This document shows, in pieces, positions 1-9,842 of a stretch of DNA of 64,000 nucleotides. Source of the DNA: Opeltia flavorubescens (lineage: Eukaryota; Ascomycota; Lecanoromycetes; Teloschistales; Teloschistaceae); the NCBI GenBank assembly GCA_000442125.1, contig KE546973.1, positions 992,001 to 1,056,000 on the forward strand, read 5' to 3'. Positions within the stretch are counted from its first letter, which is position 1. Each line of letters begins with the position of its first letter. The notes under the pieces were generated by a model, which saw only the letters and a list, made by a program, of their open reading frames with translations, was not told the DNA's origin and made no database searches. The position numbers and the translations under genes were made by a program.

Positions 1-2
1 CT

Positions 3-1056
3 GTTCTCCATTATGCTACAGAATGCTTCGAAGGTACAAAATGCTACCGTGGTTACGATGGACTCCTCCGCTTATTTCGTCCCGAATTGAACTGCGGTCG
101 TATGCTTAGCAGTGCACAGCGCATATCCTTACCTAGCTTTGATCCCAAGGAGCTCCAGAAATTGGTCGAGGCGTTAGTCAGTGTGGATGGTGAGAAGTGG
201 CTCCCGAGATCAAGACCTGGGACATTTCTATACCTTCGACCGGCTATGATTGGTACCGAAGCGAACATAGGTGTCAGCAAGCCACGGGAGGCTTTGCTTT
301 ACATCGTTGCTCTTCAATTTCCAATTCTTGACGAAGCCGGATCAAGCATGAGAATCTCACGAGCAGAAATGACATGGTCCGCGCCTGGGTGGGTAATGTC
401 TGGAACCTTCTATTTCTGACGTGAACATGCTAATTCTAAGAATCTACCGGCAGCCAGGCGGTTTCGGCTTCGCCAAAGTAGGCGCAAATTACGGGCCAGC
501 ATTCGCCGCTCAGGCAGAAGCAAAGCAACGAGGATATCATCAAGTTTTATGGCTGCTAGGTCAGCATAGTGAAGTCACCGAAGCCGGAGCAAGTAACTTC
601 TTCGTGATGTGGAAGACTAAGGAGGGTGTGACGCAGCTTGTGACAGCTCCATTGACGGAAGGAATTATCCTCGACGGTGTCACTCGAAGAAGTGTTCTTG
701 ACCTAGCTCGAGCACCGCGCCTGGATGGTGTGGAGGTGGTGGAGAGAAAGTTCACTATGGTCGAGGTGGCGGAAGCTGTTGAACAAGGACGGATGATGGA
801 AGCTTTCGTTGCCGGGACTGCTGTCAGTGTCTCCGCTCCCCTCTTCAGATCTGATGCGTTGCAACTGATAGTGTAGCAGTACTTCATTCTGTCCGTATCG
901 CACATACATTATCGAGGAAAAGATCTCGACATTCCGGTTCCAGCTTCAGAGGACGCGTATGCTAGCGCTCTCAAATCCAGGCTGAAGGAGATCATGTATG
1001 GGAAGAAGCATCATGAATGGGGGATCATCGTGAAGGAGCGGAGCAAGTCAAATTAA
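3..1056 (+). CDS. Branched-chain amino acid aminotransferase, 5'-truncated by window edge, probable frameshift
   Basis: This is the C-terminal two thirds of a fold-type IV PLP aminotransferase, which transfers the amino group between Leu/Ile/Val and 2-oxoglutarate. Reading starts in frame at base 3 (HYATECFEGTK, then FRPELNCGRM). Later come LYLRPAMIGTEANIGV, GFAKVGANYGP with the PLP lysine, TEAGASNFF, DGVTRRSVL and, after splicing, HIHYRGKDLDIP and MYGKKHHEWG. Introns are inferred at 393-457 and 823-879, both GT-AG; the second is needed to give GTAYFILSV. Near 366-374 the frame must change: the upstream frame reads ISRAE, while the conserved DMVRAWVGG is in another frame, as if two extra bases (AT at 369-370) were present. 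No small intron explains this, so the gene is either a recent pseudogene or carries an assembly error. The motif set resembles fungal BCAT-like enzymes of the ToxF type (from memory) rather than the mitochondrial Bat1 form. The start lies outside the window. Confidence 0.85.
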
Positions 1057-1322
1057 ATTGCGTATGTTTTCTTAGCTTTGGGATACCTGAGAAGAATACT
1101 CAACCGAACGTGTTTCTGGCAGGCATACACAAACAGCGCTTTTCCTATCTCCTGACGAATCGAAGATGGAGAATAAGAAAAGATACGGCGGGTCCAAAGT
1201 GAAGAATACTACAATTTAGGTAGCAAGGAGTCATCATTACGATTGGGAATTCCTTCCTTTGGCTACCAAAGCATGCCGACAGAAAGTATGAATTCATCTG
1301 ATTTGCGTATTAACTTTCCTGT

Positions 1323-2881
1323 TCATCGATTGGCTGCTCTTTTCTTTTCTAAAATGGCTGCTTCCTCCTCCATGAGTTCTCTACGACGTACAGCATCTTC
1401 TCCTATAGCTTTCTCGCCTTTCTTCTTTTGTCGCTCTTCAAACATCTGCCGGCTTTGAAGGATACGCTGTACGATCTCGCCGGCGTTAACATCCTGGAAG
1501 TTGTGGCCGCCAATTTGCTGGTAGATACCTAGATTCTTAGCGTCAATGTACGGATCGTACGTGAGTGGCATGAAAGCTGTAGGTCCATGATAGACGGCGT
1601 GCGGAGTGCCGAAGGGAAGATGGGTAAGATACTCTTTTGAGGGAGTAAATGGAGCCGAGAAGATTACAGCGTGGATGTACTAGATCCTGTTAGCATGTCT
1701 TTTGCGACGACCTGGAGTTGCATAGAGGTATGGGAAAACCGCATACTCTGCACTGAAGTACACAAAGTCCACGTTCGAAGATGTTCATGATTGGGTAATT
1801 GACACCTTTCCAACGATTGATAACTTCGTCATCGTGCACCCCAGCAACGATGTATGCGGGCCCGTAATCAATACCTCCACCAGCAGCGCACCGGGCCTGA
1901 GTCGAAGACGTATCGTACCAACCACTCCGACGACCAAGATCCGCTTCAACCTTTACTACTTGCCGCAGGAACTCTATGTGTCCGGAAGAAAAGAGGTCAA
2001 AGCCGCCGTCCACGTATACTATCCTCTGTCCCCGCCTTGGACGTACACCATCGACCATAGTCCGGTATAACTCGGCTTCTGAGGGTGCTTCTGTGTCTAC
2101 GGTTGACCCAGACCCATTCCAGCTTAGTACAACGACGCCTGGTAGTAGGCCAGTCTCGTCAGAGGCATACTCTTTAATCCTTTGGCCCATTTCGAGTGCA
2201 ATTTTGCGGCGCTCGTCCTGGTCTCCAGGTCCTTCCGCACCCAGGAGAGTGCGGGTCAACGACCTAATGAAATGACTTTTTGTGCAAAGAAGCATCCGAC
2301 CAACTAGATCTGTTGTGGATATGCCGGGCGTCCTCTTTACGACAAGAAAACGGCCGGCGGCTTTAACGAATCGATAGCAATCTTCTCCACCACTGTCCGA
2401 AGTGATGTCGTCTCCGTGAACAACATACTGGCAGCCGTAGTGGGAAATCCATGGAAGAGAGGTGACATATGGGGCATGTGGAATCGACTTGGTCGACCAG
2501 CGACAGGCATCAACCGCGGATACGCTGCCTCTGGTCAATCAGCTGTCACAGCCTCGAGCGTCACAGACGAACCGCTCTGTCAAAGTCATGACCGTTGGAC
2601 CTTTGTTGTCGAGTATATCTTGATCTGAATGTATGCCGACTAGTAATTGCTGCCCTAATCGCCTTGCTTGCAGCATGGCGCCGGCGTGACCTAGCATAGA
2701 AATTAAGTCTGCTTTTGGCCGGCTTTTTGTTGAACAGAAACGAGGCATAATGCCTACCATGGTGGCTGAAATCAAAGCATCCGTCGATCCATATCCGATC
2801 TTTGGACACGGCAACGTCTTCTTGAGGGTCTACTGGCCATTCACCTGGCTTCGGGACAATTTCGCTTACAGGGTTGAGCAT
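1323..2881 (-). CDS. ECT1: Ethanolamine-phosphate cytidylyltransferase (CDP-ethanolamine pathway)
   Basis: The enzyme makes CDP-ethanolamine from CTP and phosphoethanolamine for phosphatidylethanolamine synthesis (Kennedy pathway), in the cytosol or at the ER surface. Two cytidylyltransferase domains are visible. The N-terminal one has DGCFDFSHHGHAGAM with an HxGH motif whose glycine codon is split by an intron, followed by WISHYGCQYVVHGDDIT and RTPGISTTDLVGRM. The C-terminal one has VYVDGGFDLFSSGHIEFL, where the first His of HxGH is replaced, and YIVAGVHDDEVIN. The C-terminus (AKNLGIYQQIGG, then a basic coiled tail) is typical. Further introns are inferred after LTER (about 2531-2577), in the insert near 1870-1930, and about 1680-1735. 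The start MLNPVSEIVPKPGEWPVD fits the family N-terminus. It shares a 575-bp divergent promoter region with the gene at 3457. Family assignment is firm; exact splice sites of the last two introns are not. Confidence 0.93.
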
Positions 2882-3456
2882 CTTCGGAATGAATACAGGA
2901 GAGCGAGATTCCTGAGTTGAGTCAATGGTAGTTCTGCCAATTGCGGCTCAAGCATAAGCTACCGAAATACGTGGTCCTTAGAGAGAAAAGCAGTGATATA
3001 AATCAAGCTTCGATTATCGACGGAAAATAGCGTTTCAGTGAAGACGGCGTTTCATATTGCTTGTGAATGATTCTTACTGGATAGCCTACTTCATCATTGT
3101 GTCGATTCTGCAAAGAGAGCATTCGATGTCGTACATAGGATGAATTTGAGTTAGTCTGTCCACGTATAAAAGAGCCGCACGGATGGAAATAGAATGTCTT
3201 GCAGTAGCTAATGATAACGTGGAGGGCAAGGTCATGTCATTCTACTCCTCTCATCACGGACAGTCGTGAAAACGACATATTTCATTATCATGATGCATCC
3301 CAACCGTTCGCCATACTTCTACGCAATCCGTGTAGAGTAAGATGTCAAGCATAAATCCTCCCAGTCCGCGGCATCATCCCGGTGCGAAACGCCCTTGCCC
3401 CTTGCAGTGTGTCCTTGACCGACTGGCACGCACTAGAGTAGCACCACCCCACCAGC
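2882..3456. promoter_or_regulatory. Divergent intergenic region ECT1 / unknown gene
   Basis: These 575 bases separate two divergent genes and should hold both promoters. A TATA-like TATAAAAG lies at 3165-3172 on the plus strand, about 285 bases before the rightward start codon, which would imply a long 5' leader. I see no other gene or structured element here. Confidence 0.4.
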
Positions 3457-4916
3457 ATGGGTCCATTGAACCCAAACACCAATAAGTCAAGCTCGTCAGG
3501 GGGTTTTCGATCGTCTATAAAAGCTTCTGCTCGCCGTGTGACAAGCTCGATTTCTCCCATTAAGCAAGATGATCTTCACTATCTAGCGGAGAAGACTCTA
3601 CCATCCTTTTCCACCAACCGTTCTTCGACGTCTTCGAGATCCTCCCGTCGGACTTTGTATAGCTCAAGACGGGCCACTGCGAGCAGTGCATCACTCTCTT
3701 ACAGCCCAGATGTTAGCCCTTTCTCGTCCTTAGCGAACAGGCGTCAAGCGTCAACTTCGACTGCTTCCCCAATCCAAAAGAGTCAGGCCTTTGATACACT
3801 ATCTCCGTACCCGTCAAGACCGGTGACATCCTCCGCCACTTTCCCACATGCCGACCTCCAACATTCTTCCGGTTCCATAACCATGGCCACGGCTTCTTTT
3901 ACCAGCGAGTCTCGTCCAAGCACCGGCAAGCCAGGTACCTCGCAGTCGAACAGCGTCAGCTTCGGTCATGCAGGTAATAATTTATCATTGCCTGCGCTTA
4001 GTGTCGCCCAGACCTCAGCAAGCGGCAGTACCCATAACCCTAACACGGTGTTTCAGCATGTTCAAGATATGTCGTCTAAAAGGATATCTACATTGGATTA
4101 TTTGCGGAAGGCGTGAGTTGATCCGAATCAAGCATCCGAGTCCAAGCTAAGGATTGGTGTAGCCACGAAGGTCGAGTATACTGGTTCAACACCCTACTAT
4201 TCAGCAAGGTTGATCTAGGCAAGATGCCGTACTTCGAAGCTCGGAAGCTGGCCCGGCGGGCAACCAACTACCTTCTTCTCGGCTTGTCTTTGCCTAGTAT
4301 ACTAGATCTCAACGCCTCCAATCCCCTTGACTACCTTCGTGCCCTCAATGCTCTGCTCGTTGAATTTGAGTCCTATCAACAGATTCATTCTCCCGACGGC
4401 CCCTCAAGCTCCTCCCTATCCCGAGCGCGCATTCCGCAAATGTTCAAACGAGCGGCTACCCATGCTGCTGGATCGAAAGGCCGCCGCGCAAGTTCCGCCG
4501 CGGACATAGGTCTGCCTATGAGTTCGAGTGATCCGGGGGAATTGAGAAGCATGGCAATCAATACCACGGCTTCTGGCTCCTCTGCAATCTCCTTCCCCAT
4601 TAGCGAGCAAGAGCTTCTTCCCGGTGAAGAATACATGCATTTGCTAACCCCCTCACTACCATTTGACCCGGATTTTTTCGAGACATTTGCTACTCTGTGT
4701 GACGTTCTTATCGACTGCTACACACGTATCATAAACTTGCTTCATTCCCCGGCAATGTGTGTTCCGGGTATAGGCGAGATATTCGCCAAGGCAGATTCCC
4801 GATTGAGGAAGGTCATTGTGCAAGGAATCGTCAAAGAGTTCGAAGACGCAAGCCGAAGTGGTGCAAAGGCTGAAATGGCTGGTGTTAGTAGGGTTGTCTT
4901 GGGTGGACTGGTGTGA
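3457..4916 (+). CDS. Conserved fungal protein of unknown function, Ser-rich N-terminus
   Basis: Two exons joined by a GT-AG intron at about 4112-4160 (donor GTGAGT, acceptor TGTAG) give a protein of about 450 residues. The first about 190 residues are Ser/Thr/Arg-rich and look disordered. After the junction comes an ordered, conserved-looking block: LDYLRKAHEGRVYWFNTLL, MPYFEARKLARRATNYLLLG, SLPSILDLNASNPLDYLRAL, then a second low-complexity stretch with AGSKGRRASSAAD. The C-terminal helical part (FFETFATLCDVLIDCYTRII, GIGEIFAKADSRLRKVIVQG, VKEFEDASR) is amphipathic. No transmembrane segment, signal peptide or catalytic motif is seen. I recognise it as a type of protein common in filamentous ascomycetes but cannot name a function. 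The start MGPLNPNTNKS is the first Met of the open frame. Confidence 0.8.
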
Positions 4917-5622
4917 TAATGAATACTATGCGATCACATGCATAATTATGTGCAAAACACAGGGGTTGAATAAGGTTCCAGTCTTGGACCTCTGGGACGA
5001 GAGCGTGAAGCCAGAAGCGCGAGAGTATCCACATACTTGGATGATAAATCATATGTACGTGTTCCAAATCACATTATTCTCTATCTTTAGTCTTAATGAC
5101 TCGAAGATCTCAAAGTTTAGTAGCCTTCCATTGTGGCACAAACACAACTTATCATAAGTGCCTACGTCATAATGATGTCCTCGAGTATTACCATGCCGAG
5201 AGATCTTAAAAGCTTCCAAAATGCTGGCTCTGATTCCTTGTACTTTCCGAGCGAAAGGCAAGACCATGGCGAATGCACGTTCAGCAGCAAGAAATGATGT
5301 AGAGATCTGAGAAATATTTCGCAACATCTAGGGATAATCTGGTAGGAATATGTCACATAGTGATAGTCCTGTACTGAGATACGGATATATGTGATCATTG
5401 CTCAAGGTTCCGAATCCATCGATGCGATAGCAAATGATTTTCAAACTGCAAATGTTCTACTATCGAACAGGGTTGACGCTTTCTCTACAGACTCCGTGAC
5501 TCCGATTGCAATGCCGTTTCCCAAACGCCTCCAACGATGGCTAAATGCTAATCACTGAGTCTCACTGTTGGTCATGGATCGGTTACTCGTGTCGGTCGTT
5601 TCTGAGAATTCGAGTCGGGGGT
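4917..5622. other. Convergent intergenic region
   Basis: About 700 bases lie between the 3' ends of two convergent genes. Small open frames here have no recognisable motifs or splice-linked partners. I see nothing beyond presumed 3' UTRs. Confidence 0.5.
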
Positions 5623-6259
5623 TTATCGCATCCCAGCTCGCTCCCTCTCTTTCTCTTCCCCAAAAACTCGCCGACTCATTTCCAACACCGCTTCGAAGCC
5701 CTCTCGACCTCTTCTAGCATTCTCGCTAAATCGCTCAATGCTGGCTTCTTCGATCTTGGTCCTGATTTTCTGCCACCCGCCGCACAAGGCTGTGATTTTA
5801 GCGTCCTGGGTAAACTGCGTTCTCTCGTGCCCTGGAGAAGAAGCTGTGAGATCGGGCTGATAGGTCACGGTTTCCCGTACGCTGAGGATATTGGACCAGG
5901 TCAGGTTCGTGGAGCACATAGTCACGCGCTTTTCCGAGGGGGATACGTAAGAGGTTTCATAAACGTGTGAGGTATTTGAACCGCCGAGTAGAGACACTAC
6001 CCAGGCAGGGGCAGATTGGCTGCAGGTTATTAGACGTTCAGTCCGGAGCTGAAGTGCGTTAGCCTGGGGTTTCTCTGGATACCGATGACGCATTTGTGAT
6101 CCTTACGATGCCTGTCTTGGGGTCAATCTCGCGGGAGAGGGTATCGACGGATATCACATGAGGGCTTTTGTCGTTCCATGGACAGTATTTTCGCCAGTTG
6201 GCGGTGGAGACTTCTTCCCACGAGTAATCAAATGTGTACTCGGAGGAGAAAACTTTCAT
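5623..6259 (-). CDS. UPS2: PRELI/MSF1-domain phospholipid transfer protein (Ups2-like)
   Basis: The protein belongs to the PRELI/MSF1 family. In yeast, Ups2 with Mdm35 carries phosphatidylserine across the mitochondrial intermembrane space, feeding Psd1 and mitochondrial PE synthesis. Exon 1 (6107-6259) encodes MKVFSSEYTFDYSWEEVSTA, NWRKYCPWN, HVISVDTLSREIDPKTG. Exon 2 (5623-6048) continues ILRTERLITCSQSAPAWVVS, LLGGSNTSHVYETSYV, NILSVRETVTYQPD, FTQDAKITALCGGWQKIRTK and ENARRGREGFEAVLE. The intron (6049-6106) has donor GTAAGG and acceptor CTTCAG, and the join restores the family motif TERLIT. The full-length domain is present, with about 190 residues in total. Ups2 is favoured over Ups1 or Ups3 by motif recall, but the paralogue call is an inference. 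Confidence 0.9.
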
Positions 6260-6938
6260 TGTCGAGTGGGAACCACAAATGAGCGATCGCCGTTGGCTAT
6301 TGTTAGATTTCTATTTGAGAATGGTGGATTGAAACAACGAATCTTTACATCGAAAGTACGCAAAAAGGCAAAGGGTGTAGTTGATTGAAGATAATTTTTG
6401 AATCTGTATAAATTCTGGAGACAAGAGCGATCTCGGTGACTAGTCTTACTTCGGTAAGACCCAAAAAATAATTCCTGCAGTGGTTCCGTATTCTGCCGCC
6501 ACCTTTTCGTTGTAACGGCATATGCTGCTAACTATTTCCCTTGAACAGCCATCTAGCTCACTATGACCAGATCACTAAGATATCGATGGTTATTGTACTT
6601 TGTTGAGAGGTATACAGCCGCTCTGGTTTCAATTATGTCGAGACATGATGCAGCATTAGCATCATAGATCTAGACTGTGCTTAAAGTTGCCTCCAATAAG
6701 AGATACTTCCCTGCTCTATGATAAGATAATGACGGGAAGTGAATTATTCCCATGCCTGGCACCGCTGATCTGTAGCGATGTTTCTGCCAGCCTTACTGCA
6801 TCCCCGCATCAGACGCGCCAGGCCGAGTTGCATCAGAGCGTTTACTTTGATCTGATTCTGCTGTCCACGAATTCTTTGTCACAGTTAACTTAATTAGGAA
6901 TACCCATAGGTTGGTAGCTTGACCATATTGTTCTCACG
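6260..6938. promoter_or_regulatory. Divergent promoter region UPS2-like / DOT5-like
   Basis: These 679 bases separate divergent start codons. Apart from the perfect hairpin at 6443-6460 (listed separately) I see no coding or RNA feature. Confidence 0.4.
6443..6460. other. Perfect 7-bp hairpin with TTCG loop
   Basis: GTCTTAC-TTCG-GTAAGAC is a perfect inverted repeat. If transcribed it would form a 7-bp stem closed by a UUCG tetraloop, although the C-G closing pair is in reading order C(UUCG)G, the especially stable form. It lies in the divergent promoter region about 180 bases upstream of the UPS2-like start and about 480 upstream of the DOT5-like start. Its function is unknown; chance is possible. 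Confidence 0.4.
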
Positions 6939-7868
6939 ATGGTGGAACTTCGTAAACGAAGAGAAGCCCCTTCAGATGTCCCTGAACCTCCTCTTAAGAA
7001 GGTCACGTCTGCTTCAAAGCCATTTTCCGAATCTCAGTCAAATGCCAAAGCAGGTCCAGCTCCCAATCGTACGAGTAAGATAGAGTTAGCAAAAGTCGGC
7101 AACACGGTGGATCTGGAGGGTTTGGGCGGGCAAGTGGAGACTCAGGATGGAGAAAAAACCACTCTGAAGAAGCTTGTCGAAGGAAGCAAAGCTGGCGTCG
7201 TTCTTTTCACTTATCCAAAAGCTTCAACTCCTGGCTGTTAGTACAGAAATTTTTCCTGCTTAGAGAGGATTGTAGGTTGGCATAGCTGAAACATAATAAT
7301 CAGGTACTACCCAAGCTTGCCTATTCAGAGACCATTACGCACTACTCACAGCTACTGGTTACTCAATCTTTGGACTATCAACTGACTCACCTAAATCCAA
7401 CACGTCATTTAAATCAAAGCAGAATCTCCCATATGCGCTACTATGCGATCCAAAAGCAACGCTGATCTCAGCAATTGGTCTTAAGAAAACGTCTGGAGGG
7501 ACTACCAGAGGCGTTTTCGTGGTCAGTAAAACCGGGAGGGTTGAAGCTGCTGAACCTGGGGTGAGTAGAGTACACTGACCGATTTTCAACATGTATGACA
7601 TATCTTGGGCAATACTAACATCTATATGCCTTGTCAGGGGCCTGCTGCTACATTAGAGGTCGTACGAAGATTGATTGTTGGCGCCTCGGCTGAGAACGTC
7701 AAGAAGGCATCTGGGGTCGAGCAGAGTTCGCAAGATATCGAAGCTAACGAGAAGGAAAGTCAGAGAGCAGCAAATCATTCAACAGGAGACAGTGACGGCG
7801 CTCGAGCTGATGTAGCTGCCGAGGTAGCGGACACAGCGCAGAAATTAGATGGAGGCGCTCAGGCTTGA
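6939..7868 (+). CDS. DOT5: Nuclear-type thiol peroxidase, Bcp/PrxQ peroxiredoxin (Dot5-like)
   Basis: This peroxiredoxin reduces hydroperoxides with a peroxidatic cysteine and thioredoxin as reductant. Three exons: 6939-7236, 7304-7560, 7638-7868 (introns GTTAGT...CAG and GTGAGT...CAG). The join gives FTYPKASTPGCTTQACLFRD, the Bcp-class active site with peroxidatic Cys and the second Cys five residues later; intron 1 splits the peroxidatic Cys codon itself. Downstream are YSIFGLSTDSPKSNTSFKSK, LPYALLCDPKATLISAIGL and TTRGVFVVSKTGRV. A basic N-terminus (ELRKRREAP...PPLKKV) could be a nuclear localisation signal, as in yeast Dot5. A Glu/Ala-rich tail of about 60 residues follows the domain. Domain identity is firm; the nuclear location is inferred. 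Confidence 0.92.
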
Positions 7869-8769
7869 ATAACGAAGAGGGAAACCTTGGGATAAGTGGA
7901 GCTCGAACTTTGGATTAGTGGCTATGTGATCTATTGTGTGTAAGAATACATGGTTCCTGCTAGTTCCTGTGCAACAGGCAGTGCAACAAAAATTCCAAGC
8001 GACATGAAAAGGGGTTTACATGGACACGCCCTCGATACAGGGACATCACGATGGACCACTCAAGGGTGGTATGCAACACATTGACAGCATCAAATTTGAG
8101 GCTTAGTGTCACATTTGTAGTTCTCAGCCTGTGGAGCATGTCCCGGTTGCGGTACTCGGCCACTTAGTATCTACTTCCATCCAGCCCATGGGTGACAAAA
8201 CAAATGAGTAGAGGCAGATACGACACCTCGGCGTTCAGCCAGGATCTGCCAAGTGTTGCAGCAGAAGTCTTTGCGCATAACTCGGATTGTCGAGACTTTC
8301 GAAGCTTTCGTAAGGCAACATATTTTATTTGTACTTGCCTCCGAGGGTTGGTGACAAAAGTGATGTCCGATAGGGGTAGTTTTGGCTTGGCAGCCCCTGT
8401 CGACTTGATATTTGGATAGCTCAATAATAAGGTAGTACAAAGCTGAAAAAATAAGTGGTAAGATTAATTAATTAATTACGTGTATACCTAGCAGGTTAAT
8501 AAAATTTTCGAGTCCGCTGTGTGGTGGGTAGTGTTGGATTGATGACAACTACTTAATACTTTGAAGTGGGCTGCCAAGAGCCCTTATCGGATAGGACTTT
8601 TGTCACCGACCTTCGCTCGACTGCAAACAGTAATGATGCTAACCATATTCGCTTAGTTCAGCGTTGATCGCCCAACCGTCCGCATCCAACGTTGGATGAC
8701 ATTGATCTTTCATGGCATCCTTTGAGGGCTGAAGCTATATGAGACTCTTGAGAGATCTTAGCCAGCAAC
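7869..8769. other. Intergenic region, nothing recognised
   Basis: About 900 bases between the 3' end of the peroxiredoxin and the start of the complex I subunit. It contains an AATTAATTAATT run near 8466-8478 and several meaningless short frames. It presumably includes the promoter of the gene at 8770. Confidence 0.4.
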
Positions 8770-9486
8770 ATGACGACCGAGGCGGGCAAAGGCGCGGCCA
8801 AGCAGTTAGTGTCAGGCCGGACTTCCATGTCTTACATGAAGGTGTTGCAAGCCTACGGAGGCAAATGATGATTGGTACTGACTGTGAAATAGAAATATAC
8901 TGTCAGATCCACAGGCATTTGGGATCGCATAAGAAGACTGCTCGCTGTTGATCCAAATCGCTCGAGTGGTGTTCCCCTCAATCCACAATACCGCAACCCG
9001 CCTCCTGGTGCAAATCCTCCGGGAGTATATGATGATCCAGTCACTGTTCCAAGTGGTGACATCGCAGACAATCCATACTTTCGTCGCGACATACGACGCA
9101 GCTATCCCCGCCTGAGTGTTGTGCAGCAAAGTGATGTTGTCGGATTGTTATCAGTTGGTAGTAAAGCAAAACCAAAGGCAGATGTCTTGCAGCTAGGAGC
9201 TGCAGGCACTAGGCAATTGGTACAGATACGGAAAGAAGGAGAAGAAAAGGGTTTGGCGGCCCTATTTGAAAAAGAGAAGACTAGTATAGCAAGCATTTTA
9301 GATGCCAATAAGATGCCACCTTTTCCAACCGGTGCCAGCAGGTTATCAACACAGGGCGGGCGGAAGTATGTCATGGACGCTGACAGAGAGAACGGGTATC
9401 CTGAGGAGTATGTATCAGTCAGCAACAATGGCAAGAAGATCTATCTAATGCATGTATCTAGGTATCCTTGTCGGACATTTGTGTGA
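8770..9486 (+). CDS. NADH:ubiquinone oxidoreductase (complex I) 21 kDa accessory subunit
   Basis: This is an accessory subunit of respiratory complex I in the inner mitochondrial membrane; it resembles the fungal 21 kDa (NUZM) subunit, thought to relate to mammalian NDUFA7/B14.5a. Three exons at 8770-8804, 8907-9407 and 9462-9486 total 561 bases (186 residues, about 21 kDa). The joins give STGIWDRIRRLLAVDPNRSS, GVPLNPQYRNPPPGANPPG, GDIADNPYFRRDIRRSYPRL, SVVQQSDVVGLLSVGSKAKP, ENGYPEEYPCRTFV at the end. The introns use donors GTTAGT and GTATGT. Exon 1 is tiny (35 bases, MTTEAGKGAAKQ), so its start is less certain than the rest. Phases and total length agree with the family. Confidence 0.88.
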
Positions 9487-9842
9487 CAAGTCGTGGCGTC
9501 TATCATGGTAGTATTGTGCAACCTATCTAAACATTGTTTCCTTATTCATATTAGAAATCGTGCCTACTAGTACTCATGATAAGAGTTCTTCTCATCGCTT
9601 TTTTAGTTTAGATCTATAATTTGACCCTCTCAGCCGATTGTCTCCTTCCTTCCATGAATTTCATTACGCCAGTCCAAGCTGTGTCTTCTCGCCATGATCA
9701 CCGCGTATATCCCGATTTTGAATATTCAGCAAATTTCTACCATCGCGTCAGTCAAGAGTGTAAATCACGGTTGGAAGTTTTACCGTAGATCTTCCGGACC
9801 GCTCCTAAACGAAAATTTTCTCAAGTCCAGTAACGACATCAA
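9487..9842. promoter_or_regulatory. Short intergenic region before RING gene
   Basis: These 356 bases hold the 3' UTR of the complex I subunit and the presumed promoter of the RING gene; I recognise no specific site. Confidence 0.35.

Noticed and set aside
5545-5970. Long plus-strand frame opposite the UPS2-like gene
   Set aside because: It is the antisense shadow of the PRELI-domain exon.
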